NCBI RefSeq assembly: GCF_047511655.1
Contig: NC_133391.1
Location: forward strand, 104,817,384-104,881,383
Reading direction: 5' to 3'
Length of the DNA stretch: 64,000 nucleotides
Origin: Castor canadensis
Taxonomy: Eukaryota > Chordata > Mammalia > Rodentia > Castoridae
The position numbers and the translations under genes were made by a program. This document shows, in pieces, positions 1 to 9,060 of this stretch (positions are counted from its first letter, which is position 1; every line of letters starts with the position of its first letter). Under the pieces are notes generated by a model that was not told the DNA's origin, did not search any database, and was given only the letters and a program-made list of their open reading frames with translations.

Positions 1-120
1 AGGTTGGAAATGATTACCGTTTACAATGAGCCCCAATACTAATGGCACCTGGAAATGAGGGAATAAATCCACCTACCTACAGGGGTACAGGCAGTCCCCT
101 TGACAGATCCACACCAAAAG

Positions 121-210
121 GGACTGATGATATGGCTCAAGCAGTAGAGTGCTGCTTTGCAGGCAAAAAGTCCTGAGTTCAAGTCTCAGTACAGCCAAAG
201 GAAAAAAATA
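121..210 (+). repeat. tRNA-derived SINE, sense
   Basis: The copy has an A-box-like stretch (TGGCTCAAGCAGTAGAGTG) and a B-box-like GAGTTCAAG, and ends in an A-rich/TA tail. It belongs to the same family as the tRNA half of the dimeric SINEs elsewhere in the window. It is not a tRNA gene because no cloverleaf can be drawn. Confidence 0.8.
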
Positions 211-231
211 TATATATACATATGTATATTT

Positions 232-325
232 GGGAGTAAGGACATAGCTCAGTGGGAGAATGTCTGCCCAGCATGTGTAAGGCCCTGGGTTCAATTCCCC
301 AGCATTGCTAAATCAAAAAAAAAAA
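232..325 (+). repeat. ID-like tRNA-derived SINE, sense
   Basis: An A-box-like TAGCTCAGTGGGAGAATG and B-box-like GGTTCAATTCC are followed by an A-run of about 11. It sits directly after another SINE in the same orientation but is a different subfamily, with the AGCATGTGTAAGGCCCTGGG type of core. Confidence 0.8.
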
Positions 326-436
326 TTGTAAGGAAGATAAGTGGTATTAATGTCACTTCAGCCATCTCATACTGGAAGAAAGTAGTTTAACCTAGACCAC
401 ATCCCTCATTCTTCAAGTGAGAAACTGAGGACCAGA

Positions 437-622
437 ATGGTTCAGATACCTGCTCTCCAGAGTGTCAGGTATCAACAGCAACACCCTGAAGAAAATTCCC
501 TTACCTTTCTGCAGCATCTTAAGGATGCTATCAGAAAGCATACCACAATGGACCCAGAGTCACAGGTGAGAGAGATTCTTCTCAAAGATAAATTTCTAAC
601 AGTCAGCCCCAGATATTTGTAG
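437..622 (+). pseudogene. ERV gag remnant: C-terminal capsid region
   Basis: An open stretch of 61 codons carries a pattern typical of the end of gammaretroviral capsid: a helix with FLQHLKDAIRKHTTMDPES, then a short segment ending in a stop. The N-terminal capsid and the matrix are absent. The next gag piece, the zinc knuckle, is in another frame, so at least one frameshift lies between about 620 and 890. Functional Gag is not possible. Confidence 0.7.
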
Positions 623-687
623 AAAACTCAGTCTGTGGCTGAAGGAGAAAAGCCACTGGACCAAGTAACACAGCTAGCCATGTCTGT

Positions 688-950
688 ATGGATAGCTATG
701 TCTGTATGTCCGGGACATTACTAACAGGAGAGAAAAAGATAAGAAACTCCATGGCCTCACTGCTGCTGTCAGAGAGGGCCCCACCTGACTGGGGCCTGCA
801 TCCTGAACTTGCTACCATGGTGGATAGGAGGGGCACTTCTGCAGAAGATGCTCAAAAGGAGGGACAGCATGGGAGACAGACTCACCCCTAACTGAGACCC
901 TGCCCTCTCTGCAAAGGTAACCACTGGAGGTCTAAATGCCCCTGCCTCCA
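688..950 (+). pseudogene. ERV gag remnant: nucleocapsid zinc knuckle
   Basis: The frame starting at 688 stops at 889-891. Just after the stop, in the same frame, codons at 901-939 read C-x2-C-x3-H-x4-C (CPLCKGNHWRSKC). The spacing has three rather than the usual four residues between the second Cys and the His. It could be a lineage-specific knuckle or a one-codon loss. The premature stop upstream shows the gag frame is dead. Confidence 0.7.
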
Positions 951-992
951 GATGGAAGGTGAGGTGCCAGCCCCCTGTCCACACTCCAGTTC

Positions 993-1316
993 TTGACATC
1001 AGTGTTAAGGAGCCTCGGGGTAGCCATGATGGCAGAAAAACAAAAGGTCATTTTCCAGCTAGACAGTGGAGCTCATTTCTCTGTCTTACCACTCTCTCCT
1101 GGTCCCTGGTCCAATGACAAAAGTTATCATTTGGGGCAAATCTGGCCAGCTCCTAGAGCACTAGCTTACCCGGGAGACCTCTTCTGTCACTCTTTCCTCA
1201 TAGTTTCTGAAAGTCCAGTGACTCTGCTGGGATGGGATTTACTATTTCAACTAAAAGCTCAAATTCTTCTTCCCCAGGCAGCTATCTCTGCTGCCCCCTC
1301 CTTCAAGAACAAATAG
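993..1316 (+). pseudogene. ERV protease remnant
   Basis: A 107-codon open frame looks like a retropepsin. A catalytic loop with Asp-Ser-Gly-Ala lies at about 1062-1073 (QLDSGAHFSVL), and about 55 residues later the hydrophobic LLGWDLL segment matches the conserved end of retroviral proteases. The length is close to a complete protease domain. It is in a different frame from the zinc knuckle and ends in TAG before any RT sequence. This is the best preserved protein piece of the element. Confidence 0.8.
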
Positions 1317-1494
1317 ATTCCACAGTATGGACTGATGAGATGAGTGTAGGGTGAGCTAGGATGGCCCTCCCTATTCAAATAAAACTCAAAAATCCCTCAC
1401 AATTTCCACACCCAAAACAATATCCCTTCAAGCCTGAGGAAAGATGAGGCCTTATGCCTATCATAAACGCCTTAGAATAGCAAGGACTACTAAT

Positions 1495-2090
1495 TAGTTA
1501 CTTCAGCCCCTATAATAAATCTAAAATTCTTATAAAAGTTAATTTTAAAATACAAGTTACAAAGTAAACAACTGGAAAGGATATAGATAAGTAATGAATG
1601 TATTTTTTGAAAAGTTAAAGGAAAAAGGAATGGCTTTTTGGATGAGAAAGGATTTTGTAAAGAAGGGTTTGTCCTAAAGATTGTTTCAAATAGGATAGAT
1701 AAGGACAAACCATCAAAGGGTTTAGTATGTTGTATGAAGGTCTGAGTAAGTTTTAAAAGTGTATAATAATAAGCTTTGGTGTGTAATAAAGTTAAAGTTG
1801 AGTATAATCTAAGAGTTGCCTAAAAGATTTTTAGGGTCATGTCAAACTAAAATAAAATTCTCTATGTCTATAAAATAACAAGGTTATCTTAATATTGTTC
1901 TGCTCTGAATAACATCTACAAAATCCATTACAGAGAAAGATTTTACCAAAGAAATTATTTATGTTTTCTGCTGAGCTTGTCAAGCTTTAAGTACTACTAA
2001 ATCAGAGTTCATTTACATATTTGCTTATGTGTCTTAAATGACCACCTTGTAACAGTGTTATGTCTATACTTTATCTAAATATGGTACAAA
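1495..2090. other. AT-rich filler between ERV protease and RT pieces
   Basis: About 600 bases of low-complexity AT-rich sequence have no recognisable retroviral protein in any frame. It replaces the region where the N-terminal half of RT should be. It could be a badly decayed insertion or strongly diverged ERV sequence. Confidence 0.5.
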
Positions 2091-2104
2091 CATTTACAAA
2101 GTTA

Positions 2105-2335
2105 TATAAAAATGAGCTAGAGCTCTCTTTCATCCATGAGTGTTACACTTTACCTAAATCCTGACAGCCCTTCCCTCCCACAGGTCACCTACCTAGGTGT
2201 GGCCTTAAAGGGACAGACTCACTCCCTGAGTCATGAGTGCATCAACCCAATCTTCCGTTTCCCTCTCCCCCATACCATAAGGCAGTTTACAGCTTTCTTG
2301 GGAGTTATAGGATTTTGCAGAATTTAGATCCCTAG
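2105..2335 (+). pseudogene. ERV reverse transcriptase remnant
   Basis: Translation in the + frames gives a short piece typical of the region after the RT palm: a VTYLGVALKG segment, then FPLPHTIRQFTAFLGVIGFCRI. The catalytic palm motif is not present. Stops flank the piece on both sides. About 70 bases later the sequence jumps to the end of integrase, so the connection and RNase H domains are deleted. Confidence 0.75.
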
Positions 2336-2400
2336 GTATGCAGTCCCTTAGCAGACACCTTTTTATGTTCCTCCTAATATTCCTATTTGGGTCTTAAATA

Positions 2401-2695
2401 ATGTATGGCCACCCATTTCTCTTAGAAAACTTGCCTCCAACAGACTCTGCTCCTCTGGATGACTACCTACCTTATCTTAACCTTCTCAGGGAACTTCTCA
2501 GAGAGCATGCAGACCAGATCCTGCCCCACCCTATTAAAATTTCTGTTAAACCAGGGGATCTTGTTCTCCTAAAGGATCTTCTACCCTCTCCATTGGGACT
2601 TTGATGGACCAGCCCTCATCTGGTCATTCTCACAACACCCACTGCTGTCAAGCTCAATGAGATCCCCCAGTGGCGGCACCTCTCAAAGAACAGTT
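2401..2695 (+). pseudogene. ERV integrase C-terminal remnant
   Basis: A 67-codon frame includes ...ISVKPGDLVLLKDLLPSPLGL. After one stop the same frame continues with a WxxPHLVILTTPTAVKL-like stretch. This order matches the C-terminal (GPY/F-type) domain of gammaretroviral integrases. The zinc-binding and catalytic core domains are missing. Confidence 0.75.
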
Positions 2696-2699
2696 AAAA

Positions 2700-3010
2700 A
2701 AAAATGGAGAAGGGAATTGGAGGACCCTTGAAATTGTCTAGGGAACAACATTTCACAGTGGTTCTCCTGGCTAATGCCCATCCTAATGCCTATGTTTCTT
2801 GCTCTCCTATTCTTAAACTTCCTCCCTTGTATTATACTACATGTCTGCTATGGCTAATCAAAAGTTTAACCAGTTGTACCTCCAGGGATATCAACCTACC
2901 AGGATGCAGGAGTCTGAGGATCTTGCCCCATACAATGCCCCCTGCCAGCAGGAATCAGCTAAAGAGACCAATGCTTCACCCCAATTCCTGATCCTAAGCC
3001 CCTACCCTCA
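2700..3010 (+). pseudogene. ERV env remnant (tail only)
   Basis: Between the integrase end and the polypurine tract there are about 300 bases. One frame gives a hydrophobic stretch followed by a polar tail, as at the end of a retroviral transmembrane subunit. Surface subunit and fusion machinery are absent and stops interrupt the frame. The call depends mostly on position. Confidence 0.4.
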
Positions 3011-3020
3011 TCATTATTAA

Positions 3021-3036
3021 AGAAAAAATGGGGGAA
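3021..3036 (+). other. Retroviral polypurine tract
   Basis: The run AGAAAAAATGGGGGAA lies directly before the TG that opens the LTR. Polypurine tracts in this position prime plus-strand DNA in retroviruses. Together with the LTR it fixes the orientation of the element. Confidence 0.8.
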
Positions 3037-3338
3037 TGATAGAACAATAATGTCGCCATTTATAAATCTGTGGCCATTTTATCCTCAGACCTCACTTGAG
3101 AAACTTCCAAGGACAGCCCTGCCTTAACAGAAATTCCCATGCGGTAAGACAGCCCCACCCCTACCAGAGACTACCTTGCATATGCTAACTTCCCTAACCT
3201 CCCCCTTCTATAAAAGCCATGTCTCGCCCAGAGTCTGGGCTGCGCCATCTTTCCCCAGCCAGCCTGGCAGTTCGAACCTGCCATTAAACTTTGCTCTTGG
3301 ATGTGAGACTTTCTTTGTGAGCGGCCTTTTTCCTAACA
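3037..3338 (+). mobile_element. ERV 3' LTR (302 bp)
   Basis: It starts with TG after the polypurine tract and ends with CA at 3337-3338. A TATA box (TATAAAAG) lies at 3209-3216 and an ATTAAA polyadenylation signal at 3283-3288, giving a short R/U5 of about 50 bases after the signal. These are the normal landmarks of a gamma-type LTR. No matching 5' LTR is visible in the window. Confidence 0.85.
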
Positions 3339-3660
3339 GTCACTATGCACAAATACTGCAAGCAGTTATGTTTGGATGATGGAATTTGGTACTTTTATTT
3401 TTAGAATATTCATTCTTTTCATGTATATATGGTATGCTCAATATGTTGGTTGAGTCAAAAAAGTTTTCATTTTAATTTTCAAAGACTGTAGTCTTCTAAA
3501 GTATGTTCTTTGATCAAAATTAAAATAATTTTATTTTCAAATATTTGAAATTAACATTATACTAACTGGTGTGTCAACAAATAAAAAAGTAACAAAAAAG
3601 AAATGATAATGAAAGTTAGGAAATATTTCAAGCTGAATATAATGAAAATATACATATCAA
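3339..3660. other. AT-rich spacer between two ERV remnants
   Basis: There is no open frame of note and no repeat I can name. It separates the first ERV LTR from the second ERV remnant. Confidence 0.5.
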
Positions 3661-4775
3661 ACTTTATGGGGCATTTGACCTTTATCCAACTGCTCAACTC
3701 ACCCCTTGAGGTGTACTTTTGGTTTCCTAATAAATCACTCTTTACTATCTTCTAATTTTATAAGGTTTTTTTGCTGTACCTGGGCACTGTCTTAATCTTA
3801 GACACTGTAGTTAAGGACTAAGGAACATCTGGAACACCCCAAAACACTGGTGAAATTTTGTTACCATAATTCATATCTGCTAGAGGAAGCACAACTCCTA
3901 ACAATACAACCTGAGCAATGTTTTGAGACTCCCCCTATAGGACAGGCAGGATTAAATTTAAAAATGGACTTCAGGTCACCTTCAATTCTTTAAACAGGTG
4001 GACTCCTGGGTAAACTTCTGTGATGAGGGGCTGCAGAACACCTTCTTGCCCATAGATGTGATAGCTGCTTTATTTCATGACAACTATAGTCCTGTTGGTC
4101 CAACAGTGGAAGAGCATGTTCTCAGCAGTCATCTCTGCCTGAGCCTAATCAATTCTCTTGTGTTCTGACAGAGAACAAGACTCTGTAGCTCCTATCAGCA
4201 GGAAGCAGACAGATTGGTATTGCCCCCATACCTCTGAAAGATTTCAGGATTCTGAGCTCTTGAGGAGGTGTATAGGTAAGCATGAGCAGGAGTGGGAAAT
4301 GCCCCTGGCTACAAGACTCCATTCTAAAACCTCCAGATGGCTTACACCCTGGGCCAATGATTAAGATAATGACCTTATGTTCTCCTTATGGAGCTCACTT
4401 CCCATATGAAGGTTAAATCAGGAAGGGCAAGGAATATCAATGGGACAGAGAGAGGATCAGACAGGAAGGGCAGAGGATGAAAGACACAGGTGTATGCCTT
4501 CCCACATCCAGGCAGCATCTGCTCAGTGGCCAAACCATTTGGGGAGGGCAACAACAGGAGGGCCCTCAGTTTCATGCCATTTTGTAATCCCACACTACAG
4601 GATAAAAGCCCAAGTCCCAACAGCCTCCAGGCATTTGGCCCTTATCCAACTGCCTACCTTACCCCTTAAGGTGTACTCTCTTTGTTTAGGAGGTCTACTC
4701 TCATTCAAATGCCCAACTCATATCTTGAGGTTTACTTTTGCTTTCCTAATAAATCTTTACTATCTTCTTAAAGAA
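3660..4775 (+). mobile_element. Second ERV remnant with two partial LTR ends
   Basis: Two related segments bracket about 850 bases. Segment one (about 3664-3765) and segment two (about 4629-4770) share a run of the type ATTTGRCCYTTATCCAACTG, then CCCCTTRAGGTGTACT, and both end with CCTAATAAAT and TTTACTATCTTCT. The AATAAA in each is a polyadenylation signal, so these look like R/U5 parts of two LTRs. The second has a fuller upstream part (from about 4285) with a GGATAAAAG TATA-like box near 4600. The interior is too decayed to assign proteins. It is probably a different class I ERV from the one on its left. Confidence 0.6.
4285..4772 (+). mobile_element. 3' LTR of second ERV remnant
   Basis: A U3-like GC-richer stretch leads to a TATA-like GATAAAAG near 4602, then the R/U5 segment repeated from 3664-3765, with AATAAA near 4749. 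Within U5 the CCCAACTC...TTGAGG...TACTTTTG motif is itself partly doubled. The left boundary is approximate. Confidence 0.5.
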
Positions 4776-4799
4776 GAACATTTTAGAGGATTCAACTAA

Positions 4800-5690
4800 A
4801 AGTGTGTTTAGGAAAAAGTTATAATTCTAAATGCATATATTAGAAACAGCAACTTAAGTCTTTATATTAAGAAGCTAAAAAAAAGAAAAGCAAAATAAAC
4901 TCAAAATAAATGGAAAGGAAAATAATAATGTAATGTGATCAAGAAAAACAAAAAGTTAACAAAGTCAAAAATCATTCTTTGAAAAGGTTAACAATAGTGA
5001 TAAACTCCCTAGCTAGACAGAGAGAAACACAAGTTATCATTGTCAGGAATAAAGGAGGGTATACAGCACAGATTCTAAAGACATTAAGTGAATAATAAGG
5101 GAATATTAATATCTTTATGCAAAAAGATGAGGTGCACAAATTCTTTGAAAAATATAACATACTAAGCTGGCAAAAAATGAAACAGACTACTTAAATAGAC
5201 CTTTAATTTAAAAAAATTAGAAGTTTTTTGTTGTTGTTGTTGCGGTACTGGGGCTTGAACTTAGGGCCCTCACTTTGAGTCATTCCACCAGCCCTATTTT
5301 TTTTTTTTTTTGAAGGGTTTTTCGAGATAGGGTCTCTTGAACTATTTGCCCAGGCTGGTTTCAAACCACCATCCTCCTGATCTCTGCCTCCTGAGTAGCT
5401 AGGATTACAGGCGTAAACCACCAGTGCCTGGCAAAATTAGAAGTTTTTAATTAAAAAATTTCCCCACAAAGAAAGGTCTACTTTCAAATGGTTTCATTGG
5501 TGAATGCTAACATATATTTTAAAAAGAAATAATACTTAATAATAATACTTAATAATATTTAAACTCTTAGAAAATGTGGCAGAAAGAAGCACTTCCCAAT
5601 AAATAAAACAAATGATGCTGTTTTAAAAGCAGGACAATAAACTGAGAAAACAGTTGAGCCTATAACAGATCAGGAGAGCATCTTTTCTAG
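4800..5690 (+). mobile_element. Old L1 ORF2 fragment, sense, split by a SINE
   Basis: Despite decay the sequence follows the L1 ORF2 order around the reverse transcriptase: a segment resembling 'aacaatagtgataaactcc...agctagac', then 'caggaataaaggagg', 'ataataagggaatatta', and, after the inserted SINE, 'cccacaaagaaa', 'gatggtttcattggtgaatg' and 'gcacttcccaa'. Many stops are present. The element is interrupted cleanly at 5213-5448. Confidence 0.7.
5229..5432 (-). repeat. Dimeric SINE (tRNA half + B1 half), antisense, with perfect TSD
   Basis: On the + strand the order is tail (TTG repeats), reverse tRNA half, T-run, reverse B1 half ending near GTGCCTGGC. A 16-base target-site duplication AAAATTAGAAGTTTTT flanks it at 5213-5228 and 5433-5448. 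It inserted into an L1 fragment, which gives the relative ages. Confidence 0.9.
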
Positions 5691-6265
5691 TTTATAGAAA
5701 AACAACAGGAGAATGTACAAAGAGTTGGCTGCATGGTTATAATAGTTCTGCATTCTTTGGGATGTTAAAAGATAACCTAATTATTATTTTCTTTTCTTTC
5801 ATAATGTGAATAAATAATACCTGTATACAGTAAAGAAAGCAAGCAACAAAAATAATAATAAAAGCCTCAAAAGTGACAAGAATGTAGACAATGAAGGGAA
5901 AATTCCCTCTCCCTTTCATATCCTATCTTCTAGTCCCAGTGTCCTTTCCCCAGAGGCACCCAGTTTTCAAACTCTTTTTAATCTTTACAGTTAAATTCTC
6001 TGCATACATAGCTATATGTGTGACATTGGGGGAACCTAACTTGAACTATACTCAACTAGAAAATAGTGTGTAGATTAGTCTTCCAATCATCAAGAATGTA
6101 AAATGAGAAAGAAAAGAAATGCACAAGGATAAATACTATAGGATTGTGCCAGGTAATTAACTAATAAAAACATAATTTTATTTTTCTTGATTCTGTTGTG
6201 TTTGTGGAAATATTATTTAAAATTATTTCTTATTTTTAAGTAAAATTTTATTTCTTTGCCCCTAC
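5691..6265. other. Unassigned AT-rich region, possibly old L1 3' UTR
   Basis: No gene is seen. The stretch around 5920-6040 (TTCCCCAGAGGCACCCAG...) resembles sequence often found in antisense L1M 3' ends, but the match is too weak for a firm call. Confidence 0.35.
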
Positions 6266-6269
6266 CTTT

Positions 6270-6420
6270 TTTTGGCAAGTGCTTTACCACTGAGCTATAC
6301 TCCAGCCCCTCTTACCCAAATTTTATTTTTATTTATTTATTTAGTACGTACTGGGATTTGAACATAGGGCTTCATGCTTGCTAGGCAGGTGCTCTATTAT
6401 ATGAGCCATGCCTCCAGTCT
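6270..6420 (-). repeat. Two antisense tRNA-type SINE fragments
   Basis: The first piece (6273-6308) has the reverse A-box end (ACCACTGAGCTATACTCCAGCCC). The second (6340-6420) is a nearly full reverse tRNA half (TTTGAACATAGGGCTTCATG...ATGAGCCATGCCTCCAGTC). Confidence 0.75.
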
Positions 6421-7106
6421 TTACCCAATTTTTAAATTTTGAATTTAAAATTATTTAAAAGAGAATCCCCAAAATTGCATATGCTTTACGCTATACAGAA
6501 TTGGATCTTCCCCTGTTCAAGTCGTTGGCAGTTTTGTAGTCCTGCATGTTCATGTAGTTAATGAATTTTTGTGTTGTACTTTCAATATAGTAGCCACTGT
6601 GGTAGATGCTGAAAATATATTAGTAAAGATGGATAGAATTCCTACCCTCATAGACTTTATAGGGTTTCCCTAGATTCACCAAAACAGAAACTCTAGGGAA
6701 TAGGAGAAAATTAAAATTGCCCCACATAATCCTTATAGCCAAGCAAGTATGGAGCTTGAAGGTTCAATTCCACCTTTGCCCTGATGTGGTTCCTGATTCA
6801 ATTCTCACTGTAGTCAAAGACATAACTATAGGTCTGCAGATTAGATGATATCTTATAAACTGATATGAGTTCTTAGTTTCTAGACTATTATAAATTTTCC
6901 TATTTATGCTTATGATTTTATTCAATAGATATGACAACTTAATTAAAAGCATTTGCTGAAAGTATAATTGATGCTGAAATATAAAATGGAATCTAATTTT
7001 AACACATAATTTATGCTTGTGGTAGATGATCTCTAAAGACTATTCCTATTGTTTTTTCTGATTTTTAGTGTACGCTGATCATACTATTAAGAATTGGATT
7101 CTAAAA
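6421..7106. other. Unassigned; weak L2-like stretch
   Basis: Around 6590-6680 the order 'gtagccactgtggtagatgctg...cctaccctcatagactt' resembles the antisense L2 3' end. The rest holds nothing I recognise. Confidence 0.35.
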
Positions 7107-7310
7107 CAGGTGCAGTGGCTTACACTCATAATTCCAGCTACTTGGAAAGTAGAGATAGGGAGGATGGAGGTAACTGACCAACCATGCCAAAAAGTTTATG
7201 AGACTCCTGTCTCAATCAATAAAAAGCTAGACTTGGGGCTGGGGGCATGACTCAATTGGTAGAGTGCCTGCCTAGCAAGGGCAAAGTCCTGAGTTTAAAT
7301 CCCAATACCA
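7107..7310 (+). repeat. Dimeric SINE, sense
   Basis: A B1-like half (CAGGTGCAGTGGCTTACACTCATAATTCCAGCTACTTGGAA) is followed by a linker and a tRNA-like half (GGGGGCATGACTCAATTGGTAGAGTG, GAGTTTAAATCCC). The tail passes directly into a purine microsatellite. Confidence 0.85.
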
Positions 7311-7447
7311 AGAAAAGAAGGAAGAAGAAAGGAGGGAGGAAGTGAGGGAGAAAAAGGGAGAGGGAAGGAGGGAGGAAGGAAAGAAGGAAAAAAGGAAGGA
7401 AGGGGAGAGAAAGGGAAGAAAAGGAAAATAAAGGAAAGGAAGGAAGG
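7311..7447 (+). repeat. GGAA-rich polypurine microsatellite
   Basis: About 137 bases are made only of A and G apart from a single T in two places, with GGAA/GAAA units. It begins at the A-rich tail of one SINE and ends at the next SINE, so it is best read as an expanded SINE tail. Confidence 0.9.
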
Positions 7448-7592
7448 GCTGGTCCAGGTATAACCATGAGACCCTATTCAAAAAATAACTAAAAGCAAAA
7501 AGGGCTGGGAGCGTGGTAACTCAAGTGGTAGAGTACCTATCTGGCAAGCACAAGGCCCTGTGTCCAAACCCCAATACTAAAACAAAGAAGAT
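7448..7592 (+). repeat. 5'-truncated dimeric SINE, sense
   Basis: It holds the end of the B1 half and linker (GAGACCCTATTCAAAAAA) and a complete tRNA half (GGTAACTCAAGTGGTAGAGTA...). Confidence 0.8.
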
Positions 7593-7619
7593 GGACTCTA
7601 AATTCCCTTCCCATTAAAA

Positions 7620-8040
7620 AAATCTGGTCAGACCAACAGAATCTAACCTGTAGAATTTAGCAGAACTGATGTCCTGGGACTTACTGTAAGAAGCTTTGCA
7701 GTTTCTATGTTTCATATTGGAATGCTAGACAGAACACTGTCTCAGAAATCTAACCACATTGAGTCCATCATACATGAAAAGATCCAAGCTATCCATATGG
7801 AGAAGTCACAGGAGAAAGACATTCCTAGAAACACCCAGCTGTTCCCTGGAGGCATCAGGCAGACAAATTAAGAATTCTTGGCTACCCAGCACTAGCAGAC
7901 ATTTGATTGCACCCATGTGAGAGACTGTAAGGGAGACCAATTTACAAGAACATGAAAAATATTAATTAGCTTGTTTTTAAGCCACTACATTTTAGGCAAT
8001 AGATGGACATCTGGAACAGACCATAAGAAACAATTTTTAA
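7620..8040 (+). repeat. Possible MLT1-like LTR, sense
   Basis: The end of this segment (TTTTTAAGCCACTACATTTTAGGCAATAGATGG split around 7974-8008) resembles the 3' end of MLT1-type MaLR LTRs. The rest is too decayed to confirm. Confidence 0.35.
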
Positions 8041-8916
8041 TATGACATAGCTTTTATCAAAACAAACAAAGTGAAGAACCATGGGAATATGCAGGAGAGG
8101 CATTTATTCCAGCATGAGCAGAAATATCATGTCTCTAGGGAAGTTTGACAAAGAAATTAAGAATGAATAAAGGGACATAGATAGGTTCTTCAGTTCCTGA
8201 ATTGATTACTATTAAACTGAGTAACTCTTGACAGATTCTCATCAGGGCTCAAGCCTTGTCTCTTGAATCACTAATTCCTTGTTGTATGGTACCCAGAACC
8301 AAAATTATTTCCCCTGCCCTACATTGGAAATTTTCATTGCTATAGTTCACCTATTTGATTAAGCCTCTTGGATCATGACATCATCCTGAATTTGCTAGGC
8401 CCTCTGATTTAAATTGCTGCTACTCTCTTTGGGGACAATTCTTACAGCTAAGATTACTTCCCAGATCCAGTCTGCCATTTTCAAGCTTTCTCCCTGACAA
8501 CTGTTGGGTTTCCTCAATGCCTTACAAGAGAGCCTTCATAATACTGTGCAGTTGCAAAGAATTTGTGTTAGTATAGAAAGAGGGTTTAGAGTAAACTAAA
8601 CTACTTCTCCAAGTCTCATTTTAAAAACTGTAATATGAAGAAGTTAGAGAATTTCTGGGCCCTAAAGTTTAATGTGCTAAAAGTGATCCTGATCAATGAT
8701 TTAAATATACTCATAAGTTCAGATCAAGATGATGAAGGGAGCTCAACAAACTGTTCATCACTCCAGAAAAAAATCATCAGAAAAAAATTAAAAACAAGCA
8801 AATCTTATGACTTTACTTAAAGATAAGAATATACCTTATTCACAGACCAGAAATTTTAAGGTATCTATGAAGCACAAAAGATGAAGACTGGCAGAATCTG
8901 GTTAATACTTAAAATA
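8041..8916. other. Unassigned single-copy-looking DNA
   Basis: The region holds no named repeat and no credible exon. The 61-codon frame at 8635-8820 has no recognisable domain or splice context. Confidence 0.4.
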
Positions 8917-8989
8917 GAGTTGGTAGAGTGACCCAAGTGTTTGAGTGCCTTCCTGTTAGACAAGAGGCCCTGAGTTCAATCCCATGACC

Positions 8990-9028
<39 letters not shown>
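8917..9028 (+). repeat. Degraded tRNA-type SINE ending in (AG)18
   Basis: The SINE core shows the B-box region GAGGCCCTGAGTTCAATCCC. Its 3' end runs straight into a perfect (AG)18 dinucleotide repeat at 8993-9028. Confidence 0.8.
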
Positions 9029-9030
<2 letters not shown>

Positions 9031-9060
9031 TTGAATAAAATTGTGAGTTGCTTTGGAGCT

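Larger units (their letters stand above)
420..3036 (+). mobile_element. Defective gammaretrovirus-like ERV, internal region
   Basis: Pieces of a gamma-type (class I) endogenous retrovirus lie in the correct order: capsid end, nucleocapsid knuckle, protease, a reverse transcriptase piece, the integrase C-terminal part and a short env tail, then a polypurine tract and the 3' LTR. All pieces are on the + strand but in different frames, with stops between them. About 600 bases of AT-rich DNA (1495-2090) separate protease from the RT piece. Most of RT, RNase H, integrase and nearly all of env are missing. No 5' LTR or primer-binding site is seen to the left. It cannot encode functional virus proteins. 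The class assignment rests on the protein pieces and the PPT/LTR layout. Confidence 0.85.

Noticed and set aside
993-1316. ERV protease as a domesticated host gene
   Set aside because: It is only one open domain in a broken provirus, without its own promoter or splice context. Chance survival is more likely; it is kept as a finding only.
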